A stretch of DNA of 64,000 nucleotides from assembly GCF_004379255.2 (NCBI RefSeq), contig NC_056048.1, positions 1,302,001 to 1,366,000 on the forward strand. The letters are read 5' to 3'. How positions within the stretch are numbered: the first letter of the stretch is position 1; every line of letters begins with the position of its first letter. Shown here piece after piece: positions 58,058-64,000 of this stretch. The translations under genes and the position numbers were made by a program. Source of the DNA: Salvia splendens (taxonomy: Eukaryota; Streptophyta; Magnoliopsida; Lamiales; Lamiaceae). A model generated the notes under the pieces. It was not told the origin of the DNA and made no database searches. It worked only from the letters and a program-made list of their open reading frames with translations.

Positions 58058-61000
58058 TTAAGTTTCGGATAGTTGTGTCTCTTGGCTAAACAACTTGAGA
58101 CGCTCAATCAATTTTGCTTTCAGTGATTCGGGAACCTTGGAAAGTAAAGCTCTCTTCGCTTGTGAAATGAGTAAGCTCCTGCTCAACCACCATGAGGTGT
58201 TCACAGGAATATGCCCAAACCAAGAATGAGAAGACTAACATGATATCCGAACCAAATGCATCAACGAACAAAGTCGAAGTTTAACTTTACTCTCATCAAG
58301 TGTGAAAACCAACCAGATTGGAGCCAAAGAATATTACCAACTAACCAAAGCAACAATTAAGACTGGATCAAAATTATATTGACATGTTAAAATACAATTT
58401 GCAAATCATGACAACTTATTATGTTTTCATCTCCGAAAAATATAATTTTGTAGAATTCGTACTGTTTGAGCTCTCCTTGGTCCTTAAACAGCATGCATAC
58501 CTTGTCCCCATGTAAGTTTTACAAATTGTAAGGCAACAACATTTAAAATTTGTATGGCAAAGAAACATGATGTGAACTTGCACCTAATATATACTAATAT
58601 ACTATATTCTAAAGCACGCAACTACTATTTGTTAATCTTGAACAATAAATACAAGAGAGCTTACTTCCTCTCATGGTCATTCAGTGCAGAATTTCCTGTT
58701 TCCTGACACGACTTTTTTGCTGCATGCATGAAGCTATGCACTTCCTCGGACCATCCACACGAACGTAGGATCATGGAAGCTTCATTTTCAATCCTGAGAA
58801 ATGTAAAAACATTATTTAGTATATTCCCTACATACATCAGTAGATTCAGTCAGAAACTTGATCAGTAACTTCAGCCGGAAAAATATCTGATAAACATAGA
58901 CAACAAGTAAAAAAACTCTGCTAGATAAAGGCAATGAGTAGATTACTCCATTGGTGATCTTTGTTTCTTGCCTGTGACAGAAATAGAATCAATCAAGGAG
59001 CAAGAAAGTAAAGCAGAGATGTATATGTTCCATTCCAGAATGATGAAATTGGTTAATCATGGTTTTATTACAAATCTAAAGCTACGGTTAACGATTCTCC
59101 TTTTGAGGATGAAAGATCAGTCCTTACCTGTTAAAGGCACCTCGATTACACATGTTTCCCTATCATCAAGAACTCAATTATTTGTCCTATGGTAATTAAA
59201 TTCAAACAACAAGGTAAACATCACATATCCGTCTCAGGAGGACAGCATCTGACCATGAGTATACTAGAGGGAACAAATCCAGCCGTGCACATCAAAGAAG
59301 GGGTAACTGAATACAAACCATCTCCTAGAATTTTTCCCTAACCAAGCATAGATTTATTACTCCAAATAAATCAGCACGAAAAATGTTAATTAACAAAAGA
59401 ATTCTTAGTCCTGGGGGAAGCTATTATGCAAATTCAAAGTAGAAACATCAGGTAATTAGCAAAAGAAAGGCAATTCTCTACTTAATTATTCAAGTAAAGT
59501 GACATACGATTCCTTGAATGTTTCAACCCTTGCACGAGATTGGTCATCTTTGGCAAAAAAGATGCACGGACAACCATCCTTAATCTTCCTCTTTACACAT
59601 GAGTTGTTAGAGGCCCCAATATTTCCACTGAGCGGACCTTGGCAGTTAAGAGTCTTTCGTGAGTCTGTCATGTGAGCAGACGCATTTTCTTCAGGCAAAC
59701 AAGATAGCCCTTTCCCTGTACTCTGAATATCAGCTGACGCTTTTCCCGTACACTTAGTGTCACTCATCAGCCCACTGAGCCCAGTTCTCTCTTTTTCATC
59801 TGGGGACTCTTTCTTTTGAAAATTTCCATGGCCAAGAACCTTGCTGGTACTCCCAGAGTCATTAAATGTTCTCTGCTGACTAGGGCGCTCATGATCAATC
59901 TTAGACTTAACTAAATCACTTGTCTGACTGTGGTGGGTTGAAGACTCTTGAGCATCTACTTGTCTTACACAAGCACCAGAGATTTTACACGTCTCAGGTT
60001 GGTTATCAGAAAGATCTCCCGCATTAGCAGGGGTCTCCACATGACCAGACCTTTGGCATGTACGTGCTTTAGTGACATTGGTCACAATGATATTATATGA
60101 CCTGTTAGTCTCAGAACGGTTGGCAGAAATTTTCATGCTAAATGGTTTTTCTGCACATCCTGACTTCTTGATAAGGGATCTACTGCCATTAGTTGACTTA
60201 TTGGTCTCTTGCAGATGATTGGAAACTTTATCTATAGAACCAGATTTTGGCATTGTTGATATCTTATTGCCATTTGACTCGTGTGTCTTAGATCCATTAA
60301 CCACTGCATCAACCTGAGTGCGGGGTCTCTGTTTTGCACGGGAGAAGAAAAGTATGTACACTTTCTCCGATAAAACCTCCTGCAGGGTTGAGACTGAAAC
60401 ATAAGAATCATTGCAGCAGTACCAGCGGCCAATCGCATCCTGAGCATACAAACCAAGTCAGAAAAAAATATATATACTTCTGGTTACAGACTAAAATCAA
60501 GAGAATTCGACAACCCTCAAACGACCTTGATATATGCATAGTAGTGCCCAGAATCAGGAGAGAAGCCTGAATGTACAATAGTACCAAAGAGGTTATATTC
60601 AGGTTGTTGATCCTGCATAAAGAAGACGTCATTTGTGCATCAGGAAAAATGTAAAAATACAGAACAATCTTATGACAATTCTCTATACACCTATCTAAAA
60701 AATCATAGCTTGTCAAAGAGGCTTCAAATGAACCTTGAGAATTATATTAGTGTGACTTTAACAACCAGGATCATAAAGAGAATGAATAACAGAAGAACCT
60801 CCACAGATGTTCAAATCATTGAAGTATAAAGTTGAGCAGTAATGGATCAATCAATCATGAGATGCAAAAGCAAGCAAAAGTTATTACGAAACCTAAGTCC
60901 AAGGCAGTGGCTCCCAAGATTCTTGACAACACTCAGGTTTGAGGGGAGACCGATAGGTATCTGAGGTTGATATGACTGATGTACAGCATGAGCTTTTGAG

Positions 61001-63137
61001 TATCAAAACGTGCAAGAAAAGTTAATAGGGTTGGTAACATGAAATAGTAGCACGAAGGTTGTTATCATATTTACAAGTTTGTATTGGTAACTTTTCAGGC
61101 TTGGAGGAATAAGAAAAGAAGAAAAACTGTACCTTGCTTCCTTTGAACATGTAACTTGACAGCACCAATACCTCACCAAATGCAATGAGCTTATCAATCT
61201 TTGAACCCAATATACCCTCAAACCTCTAATCAGAACAAAAAAGAAGAAATAAGGTCAAACATTCACTCACTAAGCCAAAGTAAACAAATAAAGTATGTTC
61301 CAGTAACTACCATACCTTTAATTGAATTACAAGAACATTTGGAGCCTCAAGAATCGACATTTGCTTCCTTGCTGTCACCAATTTTTTGCAACTAAACAGG
61401 AACAAGTTTCCATGACATAAAGTCAGAATTTAAACCAGCAGTAATATAAGTAAAACATGCTGGTAAAAGCTCATCTGCACACACCTTATATGAGTAAAAA
61501 CAACATGCTATGGACAACTAAACTAATCTATGGTCATAAAATTAAAAAAGCTAAAATACTTACTTTTCACACTTGTACTTATTATTTCCATCCAATACCT
61601 CAGGCTGAAAAAACTTCTGCAAAGCTTCTCTGAGTGATCCGCTATGCAAAATATCCAGACTTATATCCATTATCTCATCAACCTTATTTGACTCAGCCCC
61701 ACAGGCCAAACATTTTACTTGACTCTGTAATGTCCCTCCAAAGATCTCCTTGATCACTGTTTCTCCAGCCCCAGCAATATCACCACTATTGGCAGTCCCA
61801 TTTTTCCCACGCTGTTGTTGCTGCAACTTCTTTAATCTTAAGCATGTATTATGGCACGCGTCGATCACATAGCGCAAAAACTCATGAGCATCCTCTTGCC
61901 TCCCGGAGCGAAAATGCTCAGCATAAATCCTCAAACAGCTATTTATCTTTATAGGCGCATCTGAAACTGATTCACCACTTAAAGAGCGAGCAATACGTTT
62001 CTCTAGTAAGCAGAATGGACAATCCCCCTTCTTCTCCTTTCCTGTCCCAAAGTCACCTATAAATGTTTATGATGTTAATAAATTTTTGGGCTCACCAATC
62101 CACTCTCCACCCTTAAACTGAAGCATCATTATACAATTGGAGAATACATTAAATTCTAATAGGATGCAGAGTTCATTTTAATAAAATACAAAATAAATTA
62201 AATTTATTTGTTAATCACAGAATAAAGGAACTAGAATATAATCCATAGACGGTGTTTATCAATAACCCTTAATATTGTAAGGTTTATGTTTAACTAAACT
62301 ACTGAATGTCCTAGGTTCTAGCCACCAAATGGGACAGACTGGGATCATTTAGTTCCATTTCTCAACATCTCATAGTCATAGACGAAACATCATATTTATA
62401 AAAATCTATTATCCATTAGATATTCCACGAAATTCCGTATTAAGTTAGCCTGGGTACCATCTTGACAGTTTTCAGCTTCATTCCTTTAAATTCCACACCT
62501 TCGGACCATTAGATCGGCGATAATATATACACAAGCAACCGAATCTACACTTTTTTGAGATTCATTCACCTATAAACTACACACTTTCGGACCATTATTT
62601 CAACGACAAAATACTATATCGCAAGCTCAATCTAACTACTAGATGAAAATTTGACCAAATTAGCATTTATCATATCAGTCTTGCGATACCAAGAAGAGAA
62701 TAACCCCCCAAATAAGAAACCTCGTATTAGCCCAAACAAGTCTTGAACGGTGAAAACTCTAAATTAATAAGCATTTCCAGCTCGAATCCCAACCTTGTCA
62801 CACTCAATACAGCAATTCTACATAAAAGAAATTCAATTAAAGTAAAATCAAACCATAATAGCAGTAACAGTCAATCGCATAGTGTTGAGTAATCATCACG
62901 ATGAATAACAAAAACCGCACGCACAAAAACATGTGGAGAGAGAGGCGTCGTACAAACGGAGGAGTGGAGGAAGCGGAGGCAGAAATTAGCGAGGGGAGGG
63001 GTGAAGGTGAGGCACTGCAGGACGGAGTTGAGGTAGCAGGTGTTGCCGAGGTTCCGAAGCCCTAGCGGCGGCGAGCCGTGCTTCCGCTTCAGCGACTTGA
63101 GAAGGCTCGGCTGCCACGTCATCTGCAGCATGGCCAT
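58058..63137 (-). CDS. UBP25: Ubiquitin-specific protease, UBP25-like
   Basis: Deubiquitinating cysteine protease (USP/C19 family). Eight exons splice in frame: 63137-62954, 62056-61564, 61391-61316, 61225-61133, 60612-60526, 60439-59508, 58793-58665 and 58178-58058, giving 704 residues. Catalytic C34 is in [18 protein letters not shown]305 is in [14 protein letters not shown]; the third residue is D322 in CCNDSYVS. A zinc ribbon (CLACG ... KCENCKK) lies in the finger region. From about residue 350 the chain is a long Ser/Thr/Asn-rich, probably disordered tail. Exon 7 can also be read through its donor to a TAA at 58661-58663, giving 665 residues. Splicing at GAGGAA|GTAAGC adds a helical end ([19 protein letters not shown]), which I prefer. 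The first ATG in frame is 63137. Confidence 0.9.
62057..62953 (-). other. Large first intron of UBP25
   Basis: AT-rich intron with a TTT|GTACG donor after the Val-Cys codons of exon 1 and a TTTATAG acceptor. It contains no ORF of note. A short repeated motif (TCGGACCATTA/ATTTC...CGATAATA, about 62500 and 62590) suggests a small diverged duplication. Confidence 0.6.
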
Positions 63138-63580
63138 CAGCGCGCCGCCGCACCATTGGCCGGCCGCCACCTCCGAGATCGCATCACACTTGCAGATTCT
63201 GCTTCTATTCGGACTGAATTCGTCGTGGCGATGATTTTTCCCCCTTTTTTCGCAATCAAAACTAATCGGGAGCTAAAGAGGGGTTTCTTTCTGGGGTTAG
63301 GAGGTTTTCTTCGTTATTTTTTCCTTCGCTTTTTTAATATTTTCGAGTACTTTTTATCGTTATTTAACAAACATAGTACTTATATTTATAAATTTAATAC
63401 TACTAATATTACTATTATTATTCCTATTTCTTTTTATTTATAGTTAATTATATTTAACCGTAACTGGGTGGGCGGGAGAATGTGGACTGTGGGCCCAGGA
63501 GATGAGTTTGGCTCAAAATTTTATGTCACATTTTCTTTGAAATTTTTTTAACAAATGTATTATCATCTAACCGACGCACA
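63138..63580. promoter_or_regulatory. Bidirectional promoter region between UBP25 and a divergent gene
   Basis: About 440 bp separate the UBP25 ATG (minus) from GC-richer leader-like sequence on the plus strand. A GTGGGCCCA motif at about 63489 is a TCP/site II-type element typical of plant housekeeping promoters. No TATA box stands out. Confidence 0.45.
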
Positions 63581-63589
63581 CACACGAGC

Positions 63590-63840
63590 TGAAACACACG
63601 CGCACAGCCTTCTTTCTCACTCTTTCTCTTGCCTTTGCCGCCGCCGCCTAAATCGCGGCCCTGCCTCCACCTTCCTCTCCTCTTATCGGCCAGACGACCA
63701 TTATATCCTTGGTCATACAGCCGGCTGTCTCAGTCGCCGATCAATCAGGCTGATTTGCAGTATCTGCTGCTGCCCTTTACTCAGCCGCCAGCCGCCCCGT
63801 CTCATTCGCCACTCCGCCCGATCGCATCCGAAACCAGCAG
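63590..63840 (+). other. Probable first, non-coding exon of a plus-strand gene continuing beyond the window
   Basis: GC-rich, CCG-rich leader-like sequence ends at a consensus donor CCAGCAG|GTAAGTG at 63841. Open frames through it start at non-ATG codons or give Pro/Ser-rich chance peptides. The gene body lies to the right of the window, so the product is unknown. Confidence 0.4.
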
Positions 63841-64000
63841 GTAAGTGTATAATTGAATCGATTAACCGATTGATTTACTTGACATGATTTACTGAATACA
63901 GATTTGTTAGCTTGTGATTGGCCATTAATTTGTGATCGGTGTATGAGCTTCATGATGCACATGCCGGCAACTTAGAAAGTTGAATTTCACTAAATATATA

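Noticed and set aside
63555..63887. Plus-strand 110-codon ORF at the right edge
   Set aside because: It runs through a consensus splice donor at 63841 and has no family resemblance; a leader exon is more likely.

Overview
This is nuclear DNA from a flowering plant. Genes have short introns with GT/AG ends, spacers are AT-rich, and transposons are plentiful. The protein set is eudicot-like: a CYP72A-type P450, a tau-class glutathione transferase, an R1/Rx-type NLR, a subfamily XI LRR receptor kinase, a NARROW LEAF 1-type protease and UBP25. The R1-like NLR suggests an asterid, perhaps Lamiales; that is inference, not proof.

Layout, left to right. A CYP72A-type P450 (minus strand, last exon beyond the left edge) lies at 808-4276. 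A 5 kb spacer with four Stowaway-like MITEs follows. A 51-residue RNA polymerase subunit 12 gene (minus) occupies 9426-11080. A mitochondrial-type RNA pseudouridine synthase gene (plus) has coding exons at 23696-26502. Its apparent 5' UTR exon near 11765-11918 is cut off from them by an intact, very young 11.3 kb Ty3/gypsy chromovirus (12272-23605, target duplication GGAGG). An NLR pseudogene starts at 27487. It is broken by point lesions, by an odd 821-bp LTR-plus-inverted-LTR insertion (29462-30282, TSD TTGGG) and by a complete 7,981-bp Mutator-like element (30480-38460, TSD TGCATTGTTG). A decayed L-2-hydroxyglutarate dehydrogenase fragment follows near 39.4-39.7 kb. Next come an intact NARROW LEAF 1-like gene (41734-44506, plus), a PIF/Harbinger-like element carrying a broken ORF1 (44885-46746), an intact LRR-XI receptor kinase (47461-50995, minus), a gene-empty 4.5 kb AT-rich stretch, a tau GST pseudogene (56231-57598), UBP25 (58058-63137, minus) and the first non-coding exon of a divergent plus-strand gene at the right edge.

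The most unusual system is the Mutator-like element. It has near-perfect terminal inverted repeats of about 631 bp and two convergent genes, a spliced plant-mobile-domain (PMD) gene and a MURA-type transposase gene. The two unrelated proteins end in the same tail of about 80 residues. Thirty compared codons of the tails show 11 synonymous and 3 amino-acid differences, so the tail looks selected as protein. Both termini and the gap between the genes carry arrays of a 17-bp dyad, CGCCA-N7-TGGCG, often exactly 33 bp apart, and the central array has a 22-bp GC-rich minisatellite inserted in it. That minisatellite, with its leader, resembles the GC-rich repeat in the LTRs of the chromovirus 11 kb away. 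A coherent reading, which is inference, is a two-protein transposition system whose proteins share a tail and whose DNA carries many copies of one symmetric site.

The host genes do not form a pathway. Apart from elements and pseudogenes this is an ordinary gene neighbourhood. The intact-looking host genes are RNA polymerase subunit 12, the pseudouridine synthase (coding part), the NARROW LEAF 1-like gene, the receptor kinase and UBP25; the P450 is intact as far as it is visible.
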